This document shows, piece by piece, positions 28,556 to 36,925 of a DNA stretch of 64,000 bases. The stretch lies in NCBI RefSeq assembly GCF_023617245.1, contig NZ_CP067396.1, positions 4,858,501-4,922,500 of the forward strand, read 5' to 3'. Below the pieces are notes generated by a model. It had not been told where the DNA came from, did not search any database, and saw nothing but the letters and a program-made list of their open reading frames with translations. The stretch's first letter is position 1, and each line of letters starts with the position of its first letter. The position numbers and the translations under genes are program-made. This DNA comes from Lysobacter enzymogenes. GTDB lineage: Bacteria > Pseudomonadota > Gammaproteobacteria > Xanthomonadales > Xanthomonadaceae.

Positions 28556-29758
28556 TTGAGCGTCGCCCTCGTTCCCCCGCCGCTGTCGCTGTACGTGCAC
28601 CTGCCCTGGTGCGTGCGCAAATGCCCGTACTGCGACTTCAACTCGCACGAAGCCCGCGGCGCGCCGCCGTTCGCGGCCTATGTCGATGCGCTGGTCGCCG
28701 ACCTCGAGCACGACCTGCCGCTGGTCTGGGGCCGCACCGTGCACAGCGTGTTCTTCGGCGGCGGCACCCCGAGCCTGTTCCCGCCGGAGGCGATCGACCG
28801 CTTCCTGCAGGCGGCCAGCGCGCGCCTGCGCTTCGCCCCGGGCTGCGAGATCACCCTGGAGACCAACCCGGGCACCGCCGAACACGGCCGCTTCGAGCTG
28901 TACAAGGCGGCCGGGGTCAACCGGTTGAGCTTCGGCATCCAGAGCTTCGACGACGGCTGCCTGCAGCGGCTGGGCCGGATCCACGGCAGCGCCGAGGCCG
29001 AGGCGGCGGTGAAACTGGCCCGCGACGCCGGCTTCGACAATTTCAACCTCGACCTGATGTACGCCCTGCCCGGCCAGACCCTGGCGATGGCCGAGTACGA
29101 CCTGGAGCGCGCGTTCGCGCTGGAACCGGCGCACATCTCGCATTACCAGCTGACCCTGGAGCCCAACACCGTGTTCGCGGCGCGCCCGCCGCAGGACATT
29201 CCCGACGAGGACAACGCCTGGGACATCCAGGAACGCTGCCAGGCCCTGCTCGCGCAGCGCGGCTACGGCCAGTACGAGGTCAGCGCCTACGCCCGGCCCG
29301 GGCGGCAGTGCAAGCACAACCTCAACTACTGGCGCTACGGCGACTACCTCGGGATCGGCGCGGGCGCCCACGGCAAGATCAGCCTCGGCGCCGAACAGGC
29401 GATCGCGCGGCGCTGGAAGCTCAAGCATCCCACCGCCTACCTGGCCCAGGCCGGCACCGCGGCGGCGATCGGCGGCGACGAGCGGATCGCGCCGGCGCGG
29501 CGGCCGTTCGAATACATGCTCAATGCGCTGCGGCTGGTCGAGGGCTTCTCGCTGGATTCCTTCGAGGCCTCCACCGGCCTGGGCCGCGACGCGATCGCCG
29601 CGCAGTTGGCCGAGGCCATGGCCGCGGGCTGGTTGGAGCGCGACGGCGACCGGGTCCGGCCGACCGAGCTGGGCCGGCGTTTCACCAACGACGTGGTGGC
29701 GCTGTTCCTGGATGAGGATGCCGCCACGGACGACACGGGCGCGGCGCGATTGCTGTGA
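28556..29758 (+). CDS. hemW: HemW, radical SAM heme chaperone
   Basis: This 400-residue radical SAM protein was formerly annotated as oxygen-independent coproporphyrinogen III oxidase; HemW members bind heme and deliver it to respiratory proteins. The cluster motif is Cys19-x3-Cys23-x2-Cys26 (CVRKCPYCDF), the HemW form. Other conserved parts are FFGGGTPSLF, CEITLETNPGT, GVNRLSFGIQSFDD and NFNLDLMYALPGQT. The HemN-type C-terminal domain (FEYMLNALRLVEGF) is present. It starts at TTG; no ATG is family-consistent. A degenerate 15-bp tandem array begins at its stop codon. The neighbouring rdgB-hemW order is standard. Confidence 0.95.
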   Translation: MSVALVPPPLSLYVHLPWCVRKCPYCDFNSHEARGAPPFAAYVDALVADLEHDLPLVWGRTVHSVFFGGGTPSLFPPEAIDRFLQAASARLRFAPGCEITLETNPGTAEHGRFELYKAAGVNRLSFGIQSFDDGCLQRLGRIHGSAEAEAAVKLARDAGFDNFNLDLMYALPGQTLAMAEYDLERAFALEPAHISHYQLTLEPNTVFAARPPQDIPDEDNAWDIQERCQALLAQRGYGQYEVSAYARPGRQCKHNLNYWRYGDYLGIGAGAHGKISLGAEQAIARRWKLKHPTAYLAQAGTAAAIGGDERIAPARRPFEYMLNALRLVEGFSLDSFEASTGLGRDAIAAQLAEAMAAGWLERDGDRVRPTELGRRFTNDVVALFLDEDAATDDTGAARLL

Positions 29759-29876
29759 GTGCGGCTGCTTTAAGTGCGACTGCGTTGAGCGCGGCGGTTC
29801 TGAGCAGGCCCACTTGAGCGGGCTTGCCCTAAGCGCGACCACGCTCAGCGCGCCCGCCCTGGACGCGTCGGCCGTG
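29758..29876 (+). repeat. Degenerate 15-bp tandem array abutting the hemW stop
   Basis: Eight consecutive units of the type AGCGCGACCACGCTC run from the last base of the hemW stop codon; seven are 15 bp and one (29803-29816) is 14 bp. In one frame the units encode a five-residue period, [A/T/G]xxLS-like (SAAAL, SATAL, SAAVL, then SGLAL, SATTL, SAPAL). That is like a pentapeptide-repeat region broken by the 1-base deletion. No start codon or ribosome binding site is seen. The remainder to 30090 holds no recognisable gene. Confidence 0.75.
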
Positions 29877-30090
29877 GAAGAAACGGTCGCCGCCTGAGCC
29901 GGCCGCAAGCCGCGCCGCCGGCATCACGGCCCAGACACATCGCGGCACTGAGACTCGCTGCTGGCCGCCGCGTCGGGGACTACGCGTTTGTGCCAATGGT
30001 CGCCTCCTGTCGGCGGTCCGCCGCGCCCGCTCCGCCGGGCTGGGCGGGCGCCGGGGAGGCGTGGTTATATTTCCCGGTCGTCAGTACCGA

Positions 30091-32412
30091 ATGCACATGC
30101 CCGCCACGTTCGACCCCCTGGACGCCTCGCCTCGGGCCACCCTGGCCACGGCCGCCTTGCCGCGCCGCGTGCGCCGGCTGTTGGAGCAGCTCTACGCGCT
30201 GGTCAGCGACGAGATCGCGCCGCAGATGGAGCGGATGCTGGCCGAATTCGAGCAACAACTGTTCCGCCAGGCCGACCAGGCGCGCAATCCGGGGCTGCAG
30301 TCGGGCTATCTGGAAACGCTGCGGCTGGTGCGGTTGCGGCGCTCGGATCTGATTCCGCGCTATCTGGTGGGGCTGGAGGCGGAGCTGTCGCGGGTGCGGG
30401 AGGCGGCGGCGGAAGGGACGTCGCGCCCGGCTGCGTCTGCGGCGCCTGAGTTTCGCGAGCTTCGGTTGGTCGAAGACAGCGAGATCGACGAAGCCACCGT
30501 CCTGCGCAGCCTCGCCAGCCGCCACGAGTCGCGCGCCGGGCTCGGCCTGTTGCTGCTGGGCCAGCGCTTCGGCGTGCTGGCCGGAGCGCCGGCGTTCGAC
30601 AGCGAACGCCTGCCGGTCGGTCCGCACCGGCTGATCCGCCGCTTCGCCCAGGCCTGCCAGCCGCTGCAGATCCCGCTGGAATCGCGGCTGGACCTGTACC
30701 GCGTGTTCGACCAGCAAGTGATGCTGGGCTACAGCGCCCTGGTCGAATCGATGAACCTGCTGCTGGCGCGCGACAACGTGCTGCCGAGCCTGTCGTTCGT
30801 GCCGCTGCGCGCGCGGCCGAGCGCGCAGGACAAGCCCGCGCCGGCGCCGCGCGCCGAAGCCGACCCCGCGGCCGAGACCGCGCGCGAACCCGGCGCCGCG
30901 CCGGCCCCCGCCGCCGGTCCGCGTCCGCACACCGCCTGGACCGCGGCGGCCGCCGCGCCGGCCGCCGACGCGCTCGACTTCGCCACCCTGCAGCGCTGGC
31001 TGTCCGAGCGCCGCGACCTGGTCGAGAAACTGCGCCCGCGCCCGCCGCAGGCCGACGCGCCGCCCGCGCCGCCGGCCCTGGCCACCGGCGAACTGATCGA
31101 ACTCATCGCCGGCCTGGACGAGGCCGCCGGCCGCGGCGCCCAGCCGCTGCGCAAGATCGCCGACCTGCGCCAGGCCCTGCTCGCCCAACGCCGCGCCGCC
31201 GGCGCCGAAGCCGCGCTGTCGCGCGAGGACGGCGACGTGTTCGAACTGCTGGGCCTGCTGTTCGACGAGATCGACCAGCGCCTGCGCGGCGACGCGGTGA
31301 TCTCCAACCTGCTCAACCGCCTGCAGACGCCGTTGCTGCACGCCGCCTTGCGCGACCGCTCGCTGCTGGCGGCCGACGGCCACCCGGCGCTGCAACTGCT
31401 CAACACCGTGGCCGAGGCCGGCGCGCGCTGGACCCCGGCCGAAGAGGCCGACCCGCAGCTGCACGAACCGCTGCGCCAGGCGGTCGAGCACGTGGTCGAG
31501 CAGCGCGGCTCGGCGCAGGCGTTCGATTCGGCCAACCAGCGCCTGCAGGAGCACCTGCATGCGCTGGCGCGCAAGGCCGAGGTGGCCGAGCGCCGCCATG
31601 TCGAGGCCGCGCGCGGCAAGGAAAAGCTCGAACTGGCCAAGCGCCGCGCGCAACAGGCGCTGTCCGATCTGGTCGAACAGGGAACCGGCGCCGGCCAGCG
31701 CCTGCCGCGCTTCGTCCAGACCCTGCTGAGCCAGGCCTGGACCGACGTGCTGACCCTGACCCAGCTGCGCCACGGCGAAGATTCCGACGCCTGGCAACGG
31801 CAGTTGCAGATCACCGGCCAGATCGTGGCCGCCAACCAGGGCGGCGGTGGCGCGCGGCTGCACGGCCTGGACGGCGACATCGAGCACGCGCTGACCCTGG
31901 TCGGCTACCACGGCGACGACGCCCGCGCGATCGCGCGCCAGCTCACCGTCGGCCCGGCCACCGGCGAGGACGCGGCCTCGCGCACCGAACTGGCGATGAA
32001 ACTGCGCCAGCGCAGCCGCCTGGGCGAGGACGGCGCGGCCGCCGCCGCGACCGCGCCGCGCGCGCCGCTGCCGCCGCGCGACGAACGCGAGCAGGCCTGC
32101 TTCGAACGCCTGCGCGCGCTGCCGTTCGGCACCTGGTTCGAATTCGTGCAGAACCAGCAGGGCGACGCGGTGCGGCGGCGGCTGTCGTGGTTCAGCCCGG
32201 TCACCGACAACGCCCTGTTCGTCAATCATCGCGGCCAGCGCGTGGCCGAGCACTCGCTCGACGCGCTGGCGCGGATGCTGGCGCGCGGGCAGGCGCGGAT
32301 CGTCGAGCAGGAACGCAACCGCCTGGTCGACCGCGCCTGGCACGCCGCGCTGGACGCGTTGCGCGGCTTCGGCGGCCGCGGCCGCGACGAGCCGCCGGAG
32401 CGGCCGGCATGA
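30091..32412 (+). CDS. DUF1631 family protein
   Basis: This large cytoplasmic protein (773 residues) belongs to the DUF1631 family, which is common in Pseudomonas and Xanthomonas and sometimes mislabelled as thymidine phosphorylase. Conserved features are the N-terminal RVRRLLEQLYALVSDEIAPQ, FDQQVMLGYSALVESMNLLL, an Ala/Pro-rich linker (~250-290), a helical middle (LGLLFDEIDQRLRGDAVISN) and the C-terminal FGTWFEFVQNQQGDAVRRRL with ALFVNHRGQRV. That last part resembles a PilZ-like fold, as noted for this family. The ATG at 30091 is chosen, with another at 30097. It overlaps a PilZ gene, which suggests a c-di-GMP-linked role (inference). Confidence 0.88.
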   Translation: MHMPATFDPLDASPRATLATAALPRRVRRLLEQLYALVSDEIAPQMERMLAEFEQQLFRQADQARNPGLQSGYLETLRLVRLRRSDLIPRYLVGLEAELSRVREAAAEGTSRPAASAAPEFRELRLVEDSEIDEATVLRSLASRHESRAGLGLLLLGQRFGVLAGAPAFDSERLPVGPHRLIRRFAQACQPLQIPLESRLDLYRVFDQQVMLGYSALVESMNLLLARDNVLPSLSFVPLRARPSAQDKPAPAPRAEADPAAETAREPGAAPAPAAGPRPHTAWTAAAAAPAADALDFATLQRWLSERRDLVEKLRPRPPQADAPPAPPALATGELIELIAGLDEAAGRGAQPLRKIADLRQALLAQRRAAGAEAALSREDGDVFELLGLLFDEIDQRLRGDAVISNLLNRLQTPLLHAALRDRSLLAADGHPALQLLNTVAEAGARWTPAEEADPQLHEPLRQAVEHVVEQRGSAQAFDSANQRLQEHLHALARKAEVAERRHVEAARGKEKLELAKRRAQQALSDLVEQGTGAGQRLPRFVQTLLSQAWTDVLTLTQLRHGEDSDAWQRQLQITGQIVAANQGGGGARLHGLDGDIEHALTLVGYHGDDARAIARQLTVGPATGEDAASRTELAMKLRQRSRLGEDGAAAAATAPRAPLPPRDEREQACFERLRALPFGTWFEFVQNQQGDAVRRRLSWFSPVTDNALFVNHRGQRVAEHSLDALARMLARGQARIVEQERNRLVDRAWHAALDALRGFGGRGRDEPPERPA

Positions 32413-32756
32413 ACGACGAGTTCCGCCGCGCGCGCCGGCGCCGCATCGTCGAAACCGTGCAGGTGATCGACACCATGACCGAACAAGTGGTCGGCCACCT
32501 GGGCAACCTGTCGGAGACCGGCATGATGCTGATCGCCAGCATGCCGCTGGCCGACGACGCGCTGTATCAGCTGCGCTTCGACCTGCGCGACGCGCCGCGG
32601 CAGGCGCCGATCGAAGTCGGCGCGCACCTGCTGTGGCAGGACCGCGCCAGCATGCCCGGGCAGACCTGGGCGGGCTTCCGCTTCATCGCCATGCCCGAGG
32701 ACGGGATGGTGCAGCTGCGGCAGTGGCTGGATTCGCCGGGCGGCAGCTTCGAGTAG
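32409..32756 (+). CDS. PilZ domain protein
   Basis: This 115-residue single PilZ domain probably senses cyclic di-GMP. The N-terminal basic cluster RRARRRRIVE provides the RxxxR part of the ligand site, and NLSETGM is the (D/N)xSxxG part. The rest (PIEVGAHLLWQDRASMPGQT, WAGFRFIAM) is the beta-barrel. The ATG overlaps the DUF1631 stop (ATGA). A large GGDEF-EAL protein is encoded 6 kb downstream, so c-di-GMP signalling is represented twice in this region. Confidence 0.9.
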   Translation: MNDEFRRARRRRIVETVQVIDTMTEQVVGHLGNLSETGMMLIASMPLADDALYQLRFDLRDAPRQAPIEVGAHLLWQDRASMPGQTWAGFRFIAMPEDGMVQLRQWLDSPGGSFE

Positions 32757-32772
32757 GCGAGTGCACGGCGAC

Positions 32773-32942
32773 CTGAGCGGAAAGCATCGGGGCTGAAGCC
32801 CCTCCCACAACAGCCAAAGCATCGGGGTTGAAACCCCTCCCGCAACAGCCAAAGCATCGGGGCCGAAGCCCTTCCCGCAGAAGCCTTGGCTCGAGGCCGG
32901 CGCGGCTTTTGTGGGAGGGCCTTCAGGCCCGACGCTTTTCGG
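32773..32942. repeat. Family A repeats, three tandem right halves and one left half
   Basis: Three consecutive ~40-bp units of the type AAAGCATCGGGGCTGAAGCC...CCCACAACAGCC (the second GGGGTTGAAACCCC, the third GGGGCCGAAGCCC) are followed after a gap by one left half, GTGGGAGGGCCTTCAGGCCC. This is an array of half palindromes rather than a single element, and it mirrors the left-half array at 1737. Confidence 0.85.
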
Positions 32943-33054
32943 CCGGATCGCCGCGAACGCCCCCGGCCAATCCCCCGCCCGCGCAAGCCCCGCCGCGCGC
33001 GGATGCGGCAAAATGGCGGTCCCCGGCCCTGTGGCCCGCCATCCGCCCGACGCC

Positions 33055-34389
33055 ATGAACGCTCCCGCCGCCTCCCCCGCCGACCTCTACGCGCAGCACT
33101 TCGCCGAGCAACAGCGCCGCGCGGCGCAAGCGTTGGAGCGCGGCGGTTTCGATCACCTGGTCGTGCCCAGCGGCACCCTGCACTATCAGGTCTTCGACGA
33201 TCGCGACTATCCCTACGCGGTCAACCCGCAGTTCAAGGCCTGGGTGCCGCTGGTGCGCAACCCCGGCAGCTGGCTGGTGTTCACTCCGGGCGCCAAGCCC
33301 AAGCTGGTCTACCTGCAGCCCTTCGATTACTGGCACGTGGTGCCGCAGGCGCCGAGCGGGCCGTGGGTCGAGCACTTCGAGGTGATCGTGATCCGCGAGC
33401 CGTCCGACGCGCTGGCGCACCTGCCCCAGGACCCGGCACGCTGCGCGATCCTCGGCGAGCCGCAAAGCGCGCTCGGCGGGTTCGCGCCGAATAATCCGCC
33501 GCCGGTGATCGATTACCTGGAGTACCACCGCGCGTTCAAGACGCCGTACGAAGTGGCGATGATGCGCGAGGCCACGCGCAAGGGCGTGCGCGCGCACCGC
33601 GCCGCCGAGGCCGCGTTCCGCGCCGGCGCCAGCGAGTTCGACATCCACCTGGCCTACTGCGCCGCCGCGCGCCAGGACGCCAACGAGCTGCCCTACGGCA
33701 ACATCGTCGCGCTCAACGAAAACGGCGCGGTGCTGCACTACATGGAACTCGGCCGCGAAGCGCCGGCGCAGTCGCGCAGCTTCCTGATCGACGCCGGCGC
33801 CAGCCATGCCGGCTACGCCTGCGACATCACCCGCACTTACGCCGCCGACGCGAACGGCGAATTCCAGGCGCTGATCGACGCGGTCGACGCGGCCCAGCAG
33901 CGCATGTGCGCGCAGGTGCGCGCCGGCTTCGACTACAAGCAGTTGCATCTGGACGCGCACCTGGCGCTGGCCGGCATCCTCAAGGATTTCGGCGTGCTCA
34001 GGGTCTCGCCCGAAGCGGCGGTCGCCAACGGCGTCAGCAACGTGTTCTTCCCGCACGGCATCGGCCACGGCATCGGCCTGCAGGTGCACGAGGTCGCCGG
34101 CTTCGCCGCCAGCGACCGCGGCGGCCGCATCGACAAGCCGGCCGGGCACCCGTACCTGCGCCTGACCCGCACCCTGGAGCCGGGCATGGCGGTGACGATC
34201 GAGCCGGGCCTGTACTTCGTCGACCTGCTGCTGGACGGCCTCAAGCGCGGCGAGCACGCCGCCGCGGTGGACTGGGCGCGCATCGACGCGTTCCGTCCGT
34301 TCGGCGGCATCCGCATCGAGGACGACGTGGTCTGCACCGACGACGCGCCGGTCAACCTGACCCGCGAAGAGTTCGCCGCCGCGGCCTGA
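33055..34389 (+). CDS. pepQ: Xaa-Pro dipeptidase (M24B)
   Basis: This 444-residue dimetal (Mn) peptidase of the prolidase group hydrolyses Xaa-Pro dipeptides in the cytoplasm. The pita-bread metal ligands are visible: Asp in SFLIDAGASH, Asp in ACDITRTYAA, His in HGIGHGIGLQVHE, Glu in VTIEPGLYF and Glu in GGIRIEDDVV. Length matches E. coli PepQ (443). The N-terminal creatinase-like domain (SWLVFTPGAKPKLVYLQPFD) is present. A second M24B enzyme, pepP, lies 2.5 kb away on the other strand. The start follows a family A repeat closely, leaving little room for its promoter. Confidence 0.92.
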   Translation: MNAPAASPADLYAQHFAEQQRRAAQALERGGFDHLVVPSGTLHYQVFDDRDYPYAVNPQFKAWVPLVRNPGSWLVFTPGAKPKLVYLQPFDYWHVVPQAPSGPWVEHFEVIVIREPSDALAHLPQDPARCAILGEPQSALGGFAPNNPPPVIDYLEYHRAFKTPYEVAMMREATRKGVRAHRAAEAAFRAGASEFDIHLAYCAAARQDANELPYGNIVALNENGAVLHYMELGREAPAQSRSFLIDAGASHAGYACDITRTYAADANGEFQALIDAVDAAQQRMCAQVRAGFDYKQLHLDAHLALAGILKDFGVLRVSPEAAVANGVSNVFFPHGIGHGIGLQVHEVAGFAASDRGGRIDKPAGHPYLRLTRTLEPGMAVTIEPGLYFVDLLLDGLKRGEHAAAVDWARIDAFRPFGGIRIEDDVVCTDDAPVNLTREEFAAAA

Positions 34390-34414
34390 GCGCCGCCCGC
34401 ACCGGAGCGCCGCC

Positions 34415-34855
34415 ATGCACGACCGCCACGATCCCTTCCTCGCCGCGCTCGACGCCTACGCCGCGGCGGTGAAGGCCAAGGATGTCGACGCCTTCGCCGC
34501 GCTGTACGACGAAGACGTGCACGTGTTCGACCTGTGGGGCCGCTGGGAACTGCGCGGCCTGCCGGCGTGGCGGGCGATGGCGCAGGAATGGTTCGGCTCG
34601 CTCGGCGAGGACACCGTCGTGGTGACCCATGCCCACGCGCAGTCCCAGGCCGGCGCGGAACTGGCCTACGGCCACGCCCTGCTGACCTACACCGCGTACG
34701 CCGCCGACGGCTCGCGCCTGCGCTCGCTCGACAACCGCATCAGCGCGGCGCTGGCGCGGCGCGGCGAGGGGTGGAAGATCGTGCACGAGCACACCTCCGC
34801 GCCGGTCGACCATGCCAGCGGCAAGGCGATGCTGAAGCGCGACGGGACCGACTGA
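34415..34855 (+). CDS. NTF2-like (SnoaL/DUF4440-type) protein
   Basis: This 146-residue cone-shaped NTF2-like protein has the N-terminal helix FLAALDAYAAAVKAKDVDAF with LYDEDVHVFDLWG, and the curved sheet strands AELAYGHALLTYTAYAADG and WKIVHEHTSAPVD. Such proteins act as SnoaL-like cyclases, ketosteroid-isomerase-like enzymes or calcium/calmodulin-kinase-type association domains; no catalytic residue is decisive here. It starts 26 bases after pepQ and is likely co-transcribed. Confidence 0.85.
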   Translation: MHDRHDPFLAALDAYAAAVKAKDVDAFAALYDEDVHVFDLWGRWELRGLPAWRAMAQEWFGSLGEDTVVVTHAHAQSQAGAELAYGHALLTYTAYAADGSRLRSLDNRISAALARRGEGWKIVHEHTSAPVDHASGKAMLKRDGTD

Positions 34856-34857
34856 GC

Positions 34858-34995
34858 GTGGAAGGGCCTTCGGGCCCGACGCTCCAGCTTTTGTGGAAGG
34901 GCCTTCAGGCCCGATGCTCTTGTTTCAGATCGCCGCGACCTGAGCGAAAAGCATCGGGCCTGAAGGCCCTTCCACAAAAGCTGAAGCATCGGGAC
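34858..34995. repeat. Family A palindrome (C/G type) with extra halves
   Basis: A left half (GTGGAAGGGCCTTCGGGCCC) is followed by a full palindrome: GTGGAAGGGCCTTCAGGCCC on the left and GGGCCTGAAGGCCCTTCCAC on the right, with the centre TCAGATCGCCGCGACCTGA. A decayed right half follows. Both arms carry the C/G variant of the covarying position. Confidence 0.88.
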
Positions 34996-35017
34996 TCAGA
35001 GCCCTCGGTTCGAGCGA

Positions 35018-35047
35018 GCGCAGGAAGGCCGCGCGGCCTTCCTGCGC
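35018..35047 (-). terminator. Perfect 30-bp palindrome after the SDR gene
   Basis: A perfect self-complementary palindrome (arms GCGCAGGAAGGCCGC) lies 19 bases past the SDR stop. It would form a strong hairpin on either strand and probably ends both the SDR transcript and the convergent pepQ transcript; no T-tract on the minus strand. Confidence 0.65.
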
Positions 35048-35065
35048 TGCTTACCTCCACCGGCC

Positions 35066-35662
35066 TCACCAGACCTCGAACGTCCGCCCGCTCTGCACGC
35101 CCTCGACGCTGCGCCGGTAGGCCAGCGCCGCGCGCGCGGCCGGCACCGGCTCGAAGCCGGGGAAGAACGCGCCGTAGGCGTCCATCGATTCGCTCAGCAC
35201 GCTCGGGCTGACCGCGTTGATGCGCAGGCCGCGCGGCAGTTCGCAGGCGGCGCCGGCGACGAAACCCTCGATCGCGCGGTTGACCGCGCTGGCGTTGGCG
35301 CCCGCGCGGATCGGCTCGGCCGAGACGATGCCGGTGGTCAGGGTGATCGAGCCGCCATCGGAGAGGTGATGCTGGCCCAGCAGCGCCAGCCGCACCTGGC
35401 CGAGCAGCTTGTCGTTGAGGCCGATGGCGAAGTCGGCCGGCTTCATTTCGCTCAGCGGGCCGAAGTGCAGCGCGCCGGCGGCGGAGACGATGGCGTCGAG
35501 CTTGCCGGTCTTGCGCAGCAGCGCCTCGACGCTGGCGTCGTCGGTGATGTCGACCGGGTACTGCGCGCTGCTGCGGCCAGCGGCGAGGATCTCGTGGTGG
35601 GACAGGGTCTGGGCGATGGCGCGGCCGAGGGTGCCGCTGGCGCCGACGAGCAGGATCTTCAT
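35066..35662 (-). CDS. Short-chain dehydrogenase-like protein lacking the catalytic Tyr
   Basis: This 198-residue compact SDR-fold protein has a Rossmann nucleotide motif GASGTLGRAIA at residues 7-17, DAIVSAAGALHFGPL (the NNAG-like strand) and SITLTTGIVSAEP. The usual YxxxK active site is replaced by NASAVNRAIEGF, as in a subgroup of short SDR proteins, so it may bind NAD(P)H without classical dehydrogenase chemistry. The C-terminal INAVSPSVLSESM matches the family. It is divergent from a LysR regulator 100 bases away, the classic arrangement of a LysR-controlled oxidoreductase. Confidence 0.85.
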   Translation of the reverse strand: MKILLVGASGTLGRAIAQTLSHHEILAAGRSSAQYPVDITDDASVEALLRKTGKLDAIVSAAGALHFGPLSEMKPADFAIGLNDKLLGQVRLALLGQHHLSDGGSITLTTGIVSAEPIRAGANASAVNRAIEGFVAGAACELPRGLRINAVSPSVLSESMDAYGAFFPGFEPVPAARAALAYRRSVEGVQSGRTFEVW

Positions 35663-35745
35663 GGGGATGTTCCAGGAGTGGGAAACCGGCGTGCAGTCTG
35701 CGCGCCGTGGCGTGCACGGTGAATGCGCTAGCATTTCGCGCTCCC

Positions 35746-35760
35746 CTAACCCTGGGTTAG
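35746..35760. promoter_or_regulatory. Putative LysR-type operator
   Basis: The dyad CTAACCCTGGGTTAG contains TAACCCTGGGTTA, a T-N11-A palindrome of the LysR binding type, in the SDR-lysR intergenic region. It ends two bases before the regulator ATG, a position suited to autorepression. Confidence 0.55.
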
Positions 35761-35762
35761 CC

Positions 35763-36659
35763 ATGGACCTGCTGCGCGCGATGGCGGTGTTCGTCTCGGT
35801 CGCCGACACCGGCAGCTTCGCCGCCGCCGCGCAGGCGCAGCGGCTGTCGGCGGTGATGGTCGGCAAGCACGTGCGCCAGTTGGAAGAGCGCCTGGGCGCG
35901 CGGCTGCTGCAGCGCGACACCCGCAAGCAGCGCCTGACCGAGGCCGGCGCCGCGTTCCTGGCCGAGGCGCGGCAGGTGCTGGAGCAGGTGCGCCGCGCCG
36001 AGACCGTGACCGAGCGCCTCGGCGACGGCGCGCGCCCGCGCGGGCATCTGCGGGTCAGCGCGCCGCTGACCCTGGGCACGGTCGCGATCGCGCCGCTGGC
36101 GACCGCCTACCTGCGCGCTTATCCGGACGTCAGCCTCGACCTCGCCCTGGAAGACCGCGCCGCCGACCTGATCGCCGAGGGCTACGACGCCGCGATCCGG
36201 ATCGGCCCGCTGCCCGATTCCGACCACCTCGTCGCGCGGCCGCTGCGGCCGTACCGGATGATGGTGTGCGCGGCGCCGTCCTACCTGCGCGAGCGCGGCA
36301 CCCCGGCGAGCCCGGCCGAACTGATCGGGCACAGCTGCCTCAACCACCTGCTGTGGCATCCCAACGCCGGCTGGCGTTTCGCCAGCCTCGGCGGCGAAGC
36401 GCTGCGCCTGCACGGACGTTTCGCTTCCAACCACGGCGAAGCGCTGCGGCGCGCGGCGCTGGACGGTTGCGGGATCGTGTTGCAACCCGAAGTGCTGCTG
36501 GCCGACGACATCGCCGCCGGCCGGCTGGTGCCGCTGTTCGAAGACGACCTGCCGCCGCCGCGGCCGGTGCACCTGCTGTACCCGCGCGATCGCCAGCCGC
36601 TGCCGAAGCTGAGCCGGTTCATCGAGCTGGTGATGGAGACGTTGGGCCCGCGGGAATGA
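35763..36659 (+). CDS. LysR-family transcriptional regulator
   Basis: This 298-residue regulator has an N-terminal winged helix-turn-helix (LRAMAVFVSVADTGSFAAAA, LSAVMVGKHVRQLEERLGAR) and a C-terminal periplasmic-binding-like effector domain (GHLRVSAPLTLGTVAIAPLA; GYDAAIRIGPLPDSDHLVAR). The subgroup is the CrgA/DmlR-like one. It probably controls the divergent SDR gene and itself through the dyad at 35746-35760. The effector is unknown. Confidence 0.93.
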   Translation: MDLLRAMAVFVSVADTGSFAAAAQAQRLSAVMVGKHVRQLEERLGARLLQRDTRKQRLTEAGAAFLAEARQVLEQVRRAETVTERLGDGARPRGHLRVSAPLTLGTVAIAPLATAYLRAYPDVSLDLALEDRAADLIAEGYDAAIRIGPLPDSDHLVARPLRPYRMMVCAAPSYLRERGTPASPAELIGHSCLNHLLWHPNAGWRFASLGGEALRLHGRFASNHGEALRRAALDGCGIVLQPEVLLADDIAAGRLVPLFEDDLPPPRPVHLLYPRDRQPLPKLSRFIELVMETLGPRE

Positions 36660-36672
36660 TCGAAGTCCGAGG

Positions 36673-36885
36673 GTAGGAGCGGCGCGAGCCGCGACCGCGC
36701 CACCTCGCTGACGACGAAGGTTTCGTCGCAGTTGCGTTGTCGCGGTCGCGGCTTGCGCCGCTCCTACAGTCGCTGCGTTGCGGCTCTCTCAAGCGGTGAT
36801 CCCCGCGAAGACGGGGATCTAAAGACTTCGGAGCCATGTCGCGATGAAGCCCTGGATGCCCGCATCCGCGGGCATGACGACGGCG
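36673..36885. repeat. Family B pair followed by a CCCGCGAAGACGGGG-type repeat
   Basis: 36673-36772 is an inverted pair of GTAGGAGCGGCGCGAGCCGC and GCGGCTTGCGCCGCTCCTAC. 36795-36885 holds GTGATCCCCGCGAAGACGGG, then GATGAAGCCCTGGATGCCCG and CATCCGCGGGCATGACG, the common xanthomonad repeat of short CGCGAAG hairpins. No gene is seen in 36660-36925. Confidence 0.75.
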
Positions 36886-36925
36886 GGCTGCGCGCGGACC
36901 GTTGAACGTCCGCGCCGCCTCGGGC

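Noticed and set aside
35018..35047. Attachment site or origin element at the perfect 30-bp palindrome
   Set aside because: It lies between two convergent gene ends with no recombinase nearby, so a bidirectional terminator is the simpler reading.
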